A DNA stretch of 64,000 nucleotides from Metabacillus halosaccharovorans (GTDB lineage Bacteria > Bacillota > Bacilli > Bacillales > Bacillaceae), in assembly GCF_002019635.1 (NCBI RefSeq), contig NZ_KV917371.1, positions 1,054,001-1,118,000 of the forward strand, read 5' to 3'. This document shows positions 15,064 through 24,236 of the stretch, piece by piece. The position numbers were made by a program, and so were the translations under genes. Every line of letters starts with the position of its first letter. The first letter of the stretch is position 1. The notes beneath the pieces were generated by a model. The model searched no databases and was not told the origin of the DNA. It saw only the letters and a program-made list of their open reading frames with translations.

Positions 15064-15365
15064 TTATAAAGAATATTGCTTCTCAAAGTAATTTTGATTT
15101 TCACCACTTAAAATCTGCTCCCACCACTCCTGGTTATCCAAGTACCATTGAATTGTTTGAGCAATTCCAGTTTCAAAGTTATACGTTGGTTTCCAACCTA
15201 ATTTCTTAAGCTTCGTAGGATCGATTGCGTATCGTTTATCATGTCCTAAGCGATCTTTGACAAATTCAATTAGGTCTTCTGATTTTCCTAATGTTTTAAT
15301 GATGGTTTTAACGACTTCTAGAATATGTCCGTTCATTGTGTCCAACAAGATTATATACTTCTCCT
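15064..15365 (-). pseudogene. rfbB: C-terminal remnant of dTDP-glucose 4,6-dehydratase (rfbB)
   Basis: The last 90 or so codons of an RfbB-type enzyme: NILEVVKTI, DRLGHDKRYAIDPTKLKKLGW, and FETGIAQTIQWYLDN. Just upstream the family motif GEVYNLVGHNERT continues in another frame, separated by a one-base deletion near 15322. The whole Rossmann domain with its YxxxK catalytic motif is missing. It lies at the edge of the exopolysaccharide cluster and is probably left from an earlier dTDP-sugar version of that locus. Confidence 0.8.
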
Positions 15366-15624
15366 TTTTGACTTCATATCAAATTTCGATTAGTTCCAGT
15401 GATCAAACCTATAATAATACTCTCTGCAACTTAATCATCTATTATTTCATATCTTCAAGGTAAATTTTACTATTCCTTTTTAACTATACTTTAGCTATTA
15501 TTAATTAGTTATTATCCCTTCCATCAAAAAAGAAGGCAATATTTGTGTCTAATTTACATTATATCTGGAACGATAATCTATTTAATTTCATATATTTCAC
15601 AAGTCTATATATAGGAGTACTTCC

Positions 15625-17109
15625 ATGTTATTTAATTCTTTTGAGTATATTTTTTTCTTTTTACCTATAGTTCTTTTTATTTATTTTTATCTAAATCATA
15701 AGAAATTACTTTCTATTGCGAAGCTTTGGGTACTACTTGCTTCCCTTTTCTTTTACTCATGGTGGAATATTATATACCTCCCATTAATGTTGTCATCCAT
15801 TCTTTTTAATTACTTTATTGGAATTCTCTTAACCTCTAATCGGTTAAAAAAGAAGAAAAAAATGACCTTAATAATAGGTATTCTAAGTAATATTTTTCTC
15901 TTAGGCTATTTTAAGTACTCTAATTTCTTTATTTCAAATATAAATCATATTTTTCATACAAACTTTCATTTGTTAAAGATTGCCTTACCATTAGCAATTA
16001 GCTTTTTTACCTTTCAACAAATTGCATATCTTGTTGATTCCTATAGAAAAGAGACAAAAGAATTTGATTTCCTTAGCTATGGATTGTTTGTAACTTTCTT
16101 CCCGCAATTAATAGCAGGACCGATTGTGCATCATAAAGAAATCATGCCTCAATTTAACAATTTAAGAAATAAAGTATTTAATTATAAAAACCAGGCTATC
16201 GGTGTATTTATTTTTTCTATTGGTCTATTCAAAAAGGTGATACTTGCCGATACCTTTTCTATATGGGCAACAGAAGGATTTGACACACTTGAAAAATTGT
16301 CGTTTATTGAAGGCTGGGTTACGTCGTTATCTTTTACTTTTCAGATTTATTTTGATTTTAGCGGCTATATGGATATGGCAATGGGTGCTGCATTGCTATT
16401 TAATATTCGATTACCTATCAATTTCAATTCACCTTATAAAGGGCTAAATATACAGGATACATGGAATCGCTGGCATATGACTTTAGGACAATTTTTATAT
16501 AAATATATCTTTATGCCCCTTAATAAATATTTACTTAAAAGTGTATTTAAGCCTCTTGGATTAAAGAAATATGTTCGATTAAGAACCTATATAAGCTTAT
16601 TGTTATTATTCTTAATAAGTGGAATATGGCATGGTGCTGGATGGACATTTATTTTCTGGGGATTTTTGCATGGTACCGCAACTGTCCTTCATCACATATG
16701 GAAAACATTTGGAATTAAAATGAATAAAGTTATCGCTTGGCTTCTGACCTTTAACTTTATTAACTTTACTATGATCTTTTTTAGAGCCCAGGATTTCCAT
16801 GACGCAATAAAAGTAATCAAGGGGATGATAGGTTTAAATGGACTAATACTTCCTGAGGCTTTTAGTAGCATCTTAGATGGTCCGACACTTGACTTAATAA
16901 AATACGGTGAAATACCTTTAACAGGCGTAAGTAATGCAATAAAGTATATACTCGTAGCTTTCACCCTTATCCTGTGCTTTAAAAATTCAAACGAATTAAT
17001 GGAAAAATTTAAACCTTCTTGGCAAACATTCATTTTTACGATTGTTTTATTTATTTATTCAGTTCTTCATATATCAAAAGTTAGTGAGTTCTTATATTTT
17101 AATTTCTAG
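15625..17109 (+). CDS. MBOAT-family O-acyltransferase (AlgI-like)
   Basis: 494 residues and about 11 membrane spans. The MBOAT core includes DFSGYMDMAMGAALLF, NSPYKGLNIQDTWNRWHMTLG and the catalytic-His block SGIWHGAGWTFIFWG. AlgI-type proteins carry acetyl groups across the membrane for O-acetylation of exopolysaccharide or wall polymer. AGGAG precedes the ATG. It is followed after 11 nt by an SGNH partner, the usual two-gene module. It points toward the exopolysaccharide genes but is on the opposite strand. Confidence 0.9.
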   Translation: MLFNSFEYIFFFLPIVLFIYFYLNHKKLLSIAKLWVLLASLFFYSWWNIIYLPLMLSSILFNYFIGILLTSNRLKKKKKMTLIIGILSNIFLLGYFKYSNFFISNINHIFHTNFHLLKIALPLAISFFTFQQIAYLVDSYRKETKEFDFLSYGLFVTFFPQLIAGPIVHHKEIMPQFNNLRNKVFNYKNQAIGVFIFSIGLFKKVILADTFSIWATEGFDTLEKLSFIEGWVTSLSFTFQIYFDFSGYMDMAMGAALLFNIRLPINFNSPYKGLNIQDTWNRWHMTLGQFLYKYIFMPLNKYLLKSVFKPLGLKKYVRLRTYISLLLLFLISGIWHGAGWTFIFWGFLHGTATVLHHIWKTFGIKMNKVIAWLLTFNFINFTMIFFRAQDFHDAIKVIKGMIGLNGLILPEAFSSILDGPTLDLIKYGEIPLTGVSNAIKYILVAFTLILCFKNSNELMEKFKPSWQTFIFTIVLFIYSVLHISKVSEFLYFNF

Positions 17110-17120
17110 AGGATAATTTT

Positions 17121-18281
17121 ATGAACAAATATAAAAAGTGGTATTTGAAATTTCTTACCTATATAATAGCTTCCTTTCTTATCATCCTATCAATCAACTT
17201 ATTGGTAGATCCTTATAATGTATACAAAACTCCAACAATTAAAGGCTTTAATGACAATAAGATTGAAACAAAAGAATATCTCATGAAGGCAAGAGAAATT
17301 GCAATCTATAAGCCGGATACCATCTTCTTAGGTTCGTCTAGAACTAGAGTTGGTTTAGATCCTGATTATTATAAAAAAATAACCAGCGATTCTGCATATA
17401 ATTCTGGGTTATCAAGTTCGAATATATATATACAATTAAAATATTTGGAGTATGCCCTACAGAATAACAAATCTTTAAAGAGAGTTATTTTGGGAATCGA
17501 CTTTGAAGCATTTAACAGTGATATAAATATTAGCCCCTATTATAAGGAAGATAGATTAAATTCTCCTCGTATAATTAAAAATGACTTAATTGATACATTA
17601 TTTACAAAACAGGCTTTTGAAGACAGTATCAAAGTGCTAATAGATAACTCATTAAATAAATCCTATTTTATACAAGATAAATATTTAGATAACGGTAGTC
17701 ATAACGAAGATATCTTATTTACTATTAGCCAAAAATCATTCCTTCTTGGAAAAAACAGATTCTATGAAAACTTAAAAGAACAAATTGATATTAAATCTAT
17801 TTCCTCAGAATACCAATTATCGAAAGTGAAATTAAATAACTTAAGGAACATTGTTGAATTTTGCAAGAAGAATAATATTGAATTACTAATATTTATTCAG
17901 CCTGTTCATTCTATTACTTTAGAAGGGTATGTAAATGTGGGTAGTGGTAGTGAGGATAAATATGAACAATGGAAAAAAGAAGTGGTAAACATAACACCTA
18001 TTTGGGATTTTTCAGGTTTTAACAGGATTACTACTACTTCTACAGATAACTTTAACTATTATATTGATGCATCTCATTATAGGAAAAACGTTGGTAATTT
18101 TATATTAGATAGACTGTTAGGAAATCCAAGTGATAAGGATATACCTGGTGATTTTGGTGTTTATTTAACAAAAGAAAATATAGTTGAAAATATTTTAGAG
18201 AATAGACAAAATAAGGAAGAGTGGGAAGGCGATAATCCACAGATTGTTAATAAAGTAAGAAGTCTATTTATTTATGATTAA
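17121..18281 (+). CDS. Membrane-anchored SGNH-like acetylation protein
   Basis: 386 residues: one N-terminal membrane anchor (LKFLTYIIASFLIILSINLLV), then an extracytoplasmic domain with the nucleophile block FLGSSRTRVGL and a late Asp-x-x-His pair (YIDASHYRK). This is the layout of AlgJ/AlgX- or DltD-like partners that finish transfer of acetyl groups brought out by the MBOAT protein. It follows that gene after 11 nt with GAGGATAA before the ATG. The acceptor polymer is presumably the neighbouring exopolysaccharide. Confidence 0.75.
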   Translation: MNKYKKWYLKFLTYIIASFLIILSINLLVDPYNVYKTPTIKGFNDNKIETKEYLMKAREIAIYKPDTIFLGSSRTRVGLDPDYYKKITSDSAYNSGLSSSNIYIQLKYLEYALQNNKSLKRVILGIDFEAFNSDINISPYYKEDRLNSPRIIKNDLIDTLFTKQAFEDSIKVLIDNSLNKSYFIQDKYLDNGSHNEDILFTISQKSFLLGKNRFYENLKEQIDIKSISSEYQLSKVKLNNLRNIVEFCKKNNIELLIFIQPVHSITLEGYVNVGSGSEDKYEQWKKEVVNITPIWDFSGFNRITTTSTDNFNYYIDASHYRKNVGNFILDRLLGNPSDKDIPGDFGVYLTKENIVENILENRQNKEEWEGDNPQIVNKVRSLFIYD

Positions 18282-19045
18282 TTTCAAATCATCTACTATT
18301 AATTAATTTTATAACTATAAATTCTAAAATAAGAAAATCCTCCTTTATTAATTGGTTAATTGTGTTTGAGAAGGTTTGATTAACTAAATAATAAAGGAGA
18401 GGTATATATTGTAAAAAAGATCGGAGAAGCATTTTGCCACACTGACTCCCACTACTTTGCCTTCGATATCCCCTAATTTTTAAGTATGCATTATTCATTA
18501 GGAATAACATGATAATTAATTTTGTAGTTAATCTTCATCAGTGTACTTCTTTACTATTCTCCAATTAATCCCTAAAGTTTCCTTATTTTTATAAATCTTT
18601 TCTTTTATGTTTCTTAAACCACTAATATTAAGACATTGCTTTCATCCTTTCTACCTCTACTACAAAATTACTTGACAAAATTAAAGTAGTTGGAAGTCGG
18701 GTGACTGGAAATTTTTCCTGAAACATATAAAAATGTGCAGAACTCTACAGTTTTCTTTGCAGAGTTCTGCACATTTATTTTTAATATCCATGGGGTTTAT
18801 AAAAGAGGTGAAAAATGGTGACCATTCCATTTTCTCCGAATCCACTTCATATACGTCAATTTCACCGTTTCACTATTATGTTTTTAGTTTTTAAAGTCAT
18901 GGAAAAAAATTATCATATCATAAATTGGACATATCCTATAAAACAGCTGTCCAATGCATCCAAACTAATCTTTTTTTCTCGATGTTAAAAGGTAAAAATA
19001 CTTTTAAAACTACTTGCTAAATCGATGATGACAGTAGCTGAAACT
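18282..19045. other. Convergent intergenic region
   Basis: About 760 bp between the acetylation pair and the first glycosyltransferase. It holds AAAGGAGAGGTATATA at about 18393-18408 followed immediately by TTG-TAA, so a lost gene start is possible (the frame one base over reads KKIGEAFCHTDSHYFAFD before a stop). A bidirectional terminator lies at 18734-18773. I see no intact gene. Confidence 0.5.
18734..18773. terminator. Bidirectional intrinsic terminator
   Basis: TGTGCAGAACTCT (18734-18746) and AGAGTTCTGCACA (18761-18773) form a perfect 13-bp stem with T-rich flanks on both strands. It separates the convergent transcription units. Confidence 0.85.
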
Positions 19046-20143
19046 TTATATTCTTTCATATAATTGAATTAATTTATCACTTTCTGCTTCCCAATTATAT
19101 CTAGTATCTACTGCTTTCTGACCATTTCTACCCATTTCCATCGCTTTTTCTGGATTATCCATCAACCAATTAATTGCATTGCTTATATCCTTTACATTTA
19201 ATGGATCAACACATATTCCACATTTATTTCCCTCTATAATATCCTGCCATAAAGAGAAGTTTGATGCAATTACGGGCAAACCTGTTGCCATGTATTCAAA
19301 CATTTTTATTGGCAAAGAATCAATGTAATTCGCTCTCGGTTCTAGCAACACAAGGCCTGCCATAGATGTCTCAAGTTCTTTTTTCACTTCTTTTCTATCC
19401 AGAAAACCTAAGAAATTCACTTTTTTCCAACCTTCCAGATCCTCTAAAACCTTTCTCTCATGGGAGTTCGCAAAATTACCAGCAATTTTAAGGGTTACCT
19501 TCGTATTATCTATAGCTTTTACGCAATTTATACTTCCCCTATCTTTTGAGATACCTCCAATGTAAATTACACTTTTTTCTTTATCAGCAAAGGGAATTTG
19601 TGTAGGGGAAGATAACTCTTTTTTAATAGGATAATTATTTATATTCACCACATTATTATTATATTTCTGAAACCTATTTGCTATATGCGGAGTTGCCGCA
19701 ACTAACGCATTGAATTTCCTAACTGATCGGTTTTCAAATATTTCAAAGACAAATGATATAAGGTACCTTAAATATTTTGGAATCCAATGTTTAGTCAATA
19801 TTTGTCTTGGGACATCTTCATGAATATCATAAATGACCTTTTTTCCTTTCCTTTTTAACCTTAATCCAACTGGAATAAGTTCTGGATCGTGAAAATGATA
19901 TATTTCTGCGTCAATTTCAATTGCCTTACGATAGATATCCCTTGTGTAATTCTTAGCTCGTTTAATCCTTCCTTTATAAGAATTTTTAACACCGTGTACA
20001 TGAATTCCATTAAAATTCTCAACACTTGTATTTGGTGCAACCAAATGTACTTCATAATTTTCTCCGACCAAAGAGGAACATTCTTTTACCGATATTCTTA
20101 TATCATTGTATTTATGCACTGATGTTAGATGGCAAACTTTCAT
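19046..20143 (-). CDS. Glycosyltransferase family 4
   Basis: 365 residues. N-terminal acceptor half with KVCHLTSVHKYNDIRI and YDIHEDVPRQ; C-terminal donor half with YIGGISKDRGS, NFLGFLDRKEV and the E-x7-E type EPRANYIDSLPIKMFEYMA, typical of GT-B retaining transferases. It overlaps the end of the polymerase gene by TAATG and is the last gene of the minus-strand exopolysaccharide operon. Donor sugar unknown. Confidence 0.85.
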   Translation of the reverse strand: MKVCHLTSVHKYNDIRISVKECSSLVGENYEVHLVAPNTSVENFNGIHVHGVKNSYKGRIKRAKNYTRDIYRKAIEIDAEIYHFHDPELIPVGLRLKRKGKKVIYDIHEDVPRQILTKHWIPKYLRYLISFVFEIFENRSVRKFNALVAATPHIANRFQKYNNNVVNINNYPIKKELSSPTQIPFADKEKSVIYIGGISKDRGSINCVKAIDNTKVTLKIAGNFANSHERKVLEDLEGWKKVNFLGFLDRKEVKKELETSMAGLVLLEPRANYIDSLPIKMFEYMATGLPVIASNFSLWQDIIEGNKCGICVDPLNVKDISNAINWLMDNPEKAMEMGRNGQKAVDTRYNWEAESDKLIQLYERI

Positions 20144-21435
20144 TATAATGTAATCCTTTCATTCTTTTTAAATAAACCACTTGATAACCATGTCACAAAA
20201 ATTGCAAATAGAATACCATGTGTTGCAAAACAGGTAAACATTGCTGAATTAACCAAAGACATAGACGGAATTGCTATAATTGTTACAGGAAGTATAAAAG
20301 GTGCAGGTCTCGCTACACTGTCAAATAAAACGAGTACAAAAGCTAAAATAATTACAAAGACAACGATTCCTATTAGACCGAAATTTAAATAAGCATCTCC
20401 AAATACCCCTACGTTTGGACTAAAGTCTTCGCCATATACATTTTTTGCCACCATCACAACTGGGCTTACACTATATGGATTATCTGTTATTCCAGATAAA
20501 ATAGAGTGAGATAACTTATATTTTTCTACTTGTGAAAAATAATGATAGTAAACAAAATTCAAATCTGCAGGTGCAAAAAATAACCTTCTTAGAAAAATAG
20601 ATAACAAGACAATGTCTCCATTTATTTTGTATAGTATAAGCAAGATTGACATTAATATCGATAATAAAAAGGACATAAGCATCAATAAACTATTTTTAAA
20701 GCCTTGTTTAAATATGAAATAGAGACCCAATACTACTAAAGGTGCAAAAAGGAAACTTTTAAAATTTGTCATAGAGAATAATAATACTTGTATAAATAAG
20801 GTTAACATAATAAAGAATTTTTTATTTTTTATTAAACTAGTGGTTAAAAAAGTTAAATTAACTACATGTGCCTGCCAGGGTAGCAAATAGGCTACTAGTG
20901 TATTACTGCTACTGACATACCCCTGCCTTGTACTATATACATTTAATAAATTAAGATTCATTCTTTGTAATCCACCAGTTGCAATCAGAAACCCATATAC
21001 AATTACCGTGATGCCTAAAAGTATCAAAAAAGCTAAATGACTCCCTTCTTTAAGGTTGGGAATAGAAATAGGTTTTGATTTACATATAATGAAATACAAT
21101 ATTAAGAATGAGACAGAGATAACTAAAAAATACTCCCTAGGTTGATCTTGAATCCAATATAAAGAAGACATTGGCAAATATAAATTTAAAAATAAGATGT
21201 AAATTACAATCTTACTTGGTTTTTCGTAATAGTCAAGCTTGGCTAAAAATATCAATATTAAAATAACAATTAAATAGGATTCAAACAGTTTAGTCCATGA
21301 AATATCAATAATAAACCCCATATATTCAAATGAAGGGTTAACAAATTCAAAATATCCGAACTCTAACAAGCATTTAAATACTAATGTCATTATTATAGTT
21401 GAAATATATTTTTTATTTATTGCAAGGTTAAACAT
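20143..21435 (-). CDS. Wzy-type oligosaccharide repeat-unit polymerase
   Basis: 430 residues with about 11-12 hydrophobic segments and a large extracytoplasmic loop (about residues 290-350, with AKNVYGEDFSPNVGVFGDAY), as in Wzy/O-antigen polymerases, which lack strong motifs. It sits between the flippase and a glycosyltransferase and shares TAATG junctions with both. Wzy joins lipid-linked repeat units outside the membrane. Confidence 0.75.
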   Translation of the reverse strand: MFNLAINKKYISTIIMTLVFKCLLEFGYFEFVNPSFEYMGFIIDISWTKLFESYLIVILILIFLAKLDYYEKPSKIVIYILFLNLYLPMSSLYWIQDQPREYFLVISVSFLILYFIICKSKPISIPNLKEGSHLAFLILLGITVIVYGFLIATGGLQRMNLNLLNVYSTRQGYVSSSNTLVAYLLPWQAHVVNLTFLTTSLIKNKKFFIMLTLFIQVLLFSMTNFKSFLFAPLVVLGLYFIFKQGFKNSLLMLMSFLLSILMSILLILYKINGDIVLLSIFLRRLFFAPADLNFVYYHYFSQVEKYKLSHSILSGITDNPYSVSPVVMVAKNVYGEDFSPNVGVFGDAYLNFGLIGIVVFVIILAFVLVLFDSVARPAPFILPVTIIAIPSMSLVNSAMFTCFATHGILFAIFVTWLSSGLFKKNERITL

Positions 21436-22760
21436 TATATATCCTCTTCACTCGATGGTTTATTTTGTAAATAATATAGAGATAAAAAATATAAAGCTAC
21501 ATACATTAAAAACATACTTAAAGAAAAGATAAATATTGTATCTTTGGGTTCTAAATGTAAAATTTCAGATGGAATAATTATTGATATTATTGATATTATT
21601 ACTCTCCCAAAATCCCAAAGAAACTGGATTTTTTGCTTATTTAAAATATTTAATGTCTGGGATAAAGGAACAGTTGTGAATTGTCCAATAAATAGTAATG
21701 CTAAAGCCTGTAAATAAATTCCTGAGTCAGTCCAAGTATCACCAAAGACAAAAGAAAATATATGTTCTCCGAATATGGATACCAATAAAATAGGTATCCC
21801 TCCCATAAGCAAAAGATTTTTCGCTGTTTTCTTATATAAATTTCTAACAAGCGTAATGTCCTTTTCCAATAATTTTGGAGCCTCATGTAGATATACTTGA
21901 GATATAGATTGACTAACTAATGCACTGGGAAGTCCAAGTACTCTTTGGGTTAAAGAGTAAAATCCAGCAACAGTTGGGCCATATGTGAAGATCAATAAAA
22001 TCGGTGTTAAGTTAGAAGATATACTATTAATCAGTCCAGCTGGCATAGAATACATAGGGAAATTTTTAAAATGAATAGCAGCTTTTTTCATATCTTCAAA
22101 AGATATATATCTAATTATAATTCGATAAGTCTTATTAAGATTATTCCTAAGAATAAGATATAATCCTATTAAAACACCAATAATCCTCCCAACAATATCA
22201 CCTGCTATTAAACCAAATCCGTTGTACTGAGTAATACCAAAAATTAGTTGTGATACAACCTTTCCAATAGTACTATTCACTTTTATGTTCGTGATTGACT
22301 TGAATCTCTCTATCTTAACGAAAAGGTAATTGATATTATCGGTAATGCCCAAAACAAGAACGGTAAACGGAATCATCCAAACTAATAAGTTAGTATAACT
22401 GTGTACACCAATCATAGAAAAAATATGCTTCCCATAGAGAAGAAAAATAATTAAATACAAGAAAGAGATAACACTTATTAAGAACATGTTAAAACTAAAT
22501 AAATTTATTGTTTCTTTTTTGTTTCGAGTTAAAGGAAGAGATAATTCATATTTCAATGATACAACTGAGTTCAGTATAGATATAATTGAAATAAAAGTAG
22601 TTAATACGCCAAATACTTGAGGGGTATACAACCGTGTTAGTATTGGTGAAGATAAAACCACTAACCCTTGAGCAAATACTGTTCCTCCTACCAAAATAAA
22701 AACGTTTCTAGCGAATTTGTTTTCTAATAATTTTTCCCTATATCTTTTATAAAATTTCAA
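21435..22760 (-). CDS. Wzx-type polysaccharide flippase (MOP superfamily)
   Basis: 441 residues, about 12-14 membrane spans. The N-terminus VFILVGGTVFAQGLVVLSSP, with LTRLYTPQVFGVLTTF, is the standard opening of Wzx/polysaccharide-exporter proteins. It moves undecaprenyl-linked repeat units to the outer face. Coupled to the polymerase by a TAATG overlap. Confidence 0.88.
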   Translation of the reverse strand: MKFYKRYREKLLENKFARNVFILVGGTVFAQGLVVLSSPILTRLYTPQVFGVLTTFISIISILNSVVSLKYELSLPLTRNKKETINLFSFNMFLISVISFLYLIIFLLYGKHIFSMIGVHSYTNLLVWMIPFTVLVLGITDNINYLFVKIERFKSITNIKVNSTIGKVVSQLIFGITQYNGFGLIAGDIVGRIIGVLIGLYLILRNNLNKTYRIIIRYISFEDMKKAAIHFKNFPMYSMPAGLINSISSNLTPILLIFTYGPTVAGFYSLTQRVLGLPSALVSQSISQVYLHEAPKLLEKDITLVRNLYKKTAKNLLLMGGIPILLVSIFGEHIFSFVFGDTWTDSGIYLQALALLFIGQFTTVPLSQTLNILNKQKIQFLWDFGRVIISIISIIIPSEILHLEPKDTIFIFSLSMFLMYVALYFLSLYYLQNKPSSEEDI

Positions 22761-22856
22761 ATCCTATCTCCACCGTTTAACAAAATTATTACTACTATTT
22801 GTATCATTTATAACTGGCTATAATTATAAGAATTGCTCTTAAAGTTTATTCCCATC

Positions 22857-22882
22857 TTTACTGCAACACTTGTTGCAGTAAA
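22857..22882. repeat. Perfect 26-bp palindrome between exopolysaccharide genes
   Basis: TTTACTGCAACA, two bases, TGTTGCAGTAAA: a perfect 12-bp inverted repeat without a T-run on either strand, 97 bp upstream of the wzx start. It resembles an operator more than a terminator, or a processing hairpin within the operon. Confidence 0.4.
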
Positions 22883-22972
22883 GATTAAGCAATTTCTATT
22901 GTACAAAATTTCCACATTCTAGTCTCTGCCGACGATTGAAAAATTAATATTGTAATACTCTTTTCTTTGTAT

Positions 22973-24103
22973 TTAATCCTTCATAAATTCTTTTATTACA
23001 TCACATACTTTTGTGATTTCTTCCTCTTTCAGATATGGATGCATTGGAAGTGAAAGAACTGTGTCACAAAGTTTATTTGTTATGATAAAATCTTCATCTC
23101 TATAGGTTAAATTAGCAAAAGCCTGTTGAAGGTGCATTGGTTTAATATAGTAAATCATACTTGGAATATCATTTTCTTTCAGCCTAGCCTGTAAACCGTC
23201 CCTTTGTTCTTTTGACTCAAGTTTGATAGTATATTGAGCAAAACTTGAATAGTAACCTTCTGGAATATAAGGTGTTTCTACAAAATTCCTCAATTTTTCA
23301 CTATACAGTTGATATGCACTATTAACTCCATCAAGCTCATGCTCTATAAATGCTTTTAATTTCACTTGTAAGATAGCTGCCTGCATGGTATCTAATCTTG
23401 AATTGACACCAATTCTGACATTGTCATATTTATTTTCACCTTTTCCGTGCACTTTATAGGAGCGAAGCAGTTCAGCTGTCTCATCACAATTTGTAAAAAT
23501 TGCACCGCCGTCTCCATAGCATCCTAAAGGCTTAGCTGGGAAAAAGGAAGTAGTCGCAGCTTCACCAAAGCTACATGCCATTTTACCATTGATATTTCCA
23601 CCAAAACCTTGCGCCCCATCTTCTAATACAAGCAGATCATACTGTTTAGCAATCTTTTCTATTTCATCATAATTAGCTGGAAGACCAAATAAGTCAACAG
23701 GAATTACTACTTTAGGGTTTAAATTTCCCTCTTCTATTACTTTTTCTATTGATTGTTTCAGCGTAACAGGATCAATATTAAACGTTTTTTCATCAACATC
23801 GACAAATACTGGTGTTGCCCCATTAAATGATACTACTTCTCCTGTTGAGAAAAATGTAAAATCAGGTACGAAAACCGCATCCCCTTCTTTTACATCCCAA
23901 GCCATTAAGACCAATGATAATGCATCAGTCCCATTGGCACACGTAATACAATGTTTAACTCCTACATATTCAGCTAATTCTTTTTCAAGTTCATTTACTT
24001 CTTTTCCACCTATATATGCACCACTGTTCAGCACATTTTGAATAGCATCATCTATTGCTGATTTATACTGATTATATTGAGCCTTTAAATCACGAAACTC
24101 CAT
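22973..24103 (-). CDS. DegT/DnrJ-family aminotransferase, WbpE-like
   Basis: 376 residues. The PLP lysine is in SFFPAKPLGCYGDGG, preceded by EDGAQGFGG and followed by GVNSRLDTMQAAIL; these blocks match WbpE, which aminates UDP-3-keto-GlcNAcA. The start ATG has AAAGAGG upstream. The dehydrogenase (WbpB) and acetyltransferase (WbpD) of that route are not in the cluster, so the exact substrate is uncertain; a 3-keto nucleotide sugar is likely. Confidence 0.8.
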   Translation of the reverse strand: MEFRDLKAQYNQYKSAIDDAIQNVLNSGAYIGGKEVNELEKELAEYVGVKHCITCANGTDALSLVLMAWDVKEGDAVFVPDFTFFSTGEVVSFNGATPVFVDVDEKTFNIDPVTLKQSIEKVIEEGNLNPKVVIPVDLFGLPANYDEIEKIAKQYDLLVLEDGAQGFGGNINGKMACSFGEAATTSFFPAKPLGCYGDGGAIFTNCDETAELLRSYKVHGKGENKYDNVRIGVNSRLDTMQAAILQVKLKAFIEHELDGVNSAYQLYSEKLRNFVETPYIPEGYYSSFAQYTIKLESKEQRDGLQARLKENDIPSMIYYIKPMHLQQAFANLTYRDEDFIITNKLCDTVLSLPMHPYLKEEEITKVCDVIKEFMKD

Positions 24104-24236
24104 ATTATACCTCTTTCTTTTTTATAAAATCCATTAAACAATTATTTAGTTCATAGAATCAATAATATTCTATACATCTATCTATGCTTGAAAGAATGAT
24201 CAATTTTACTTATAAATGAAGTAAGAGAACTTCTCT

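Noticed and set aside
18289-18510. Minus-strand 73-codon ORF after the SGNH gene
   Set aside because: No start signal, low-complexity hydrophobic and polar mixture, and it overlaps the region of a possible lost gene on the other strand.
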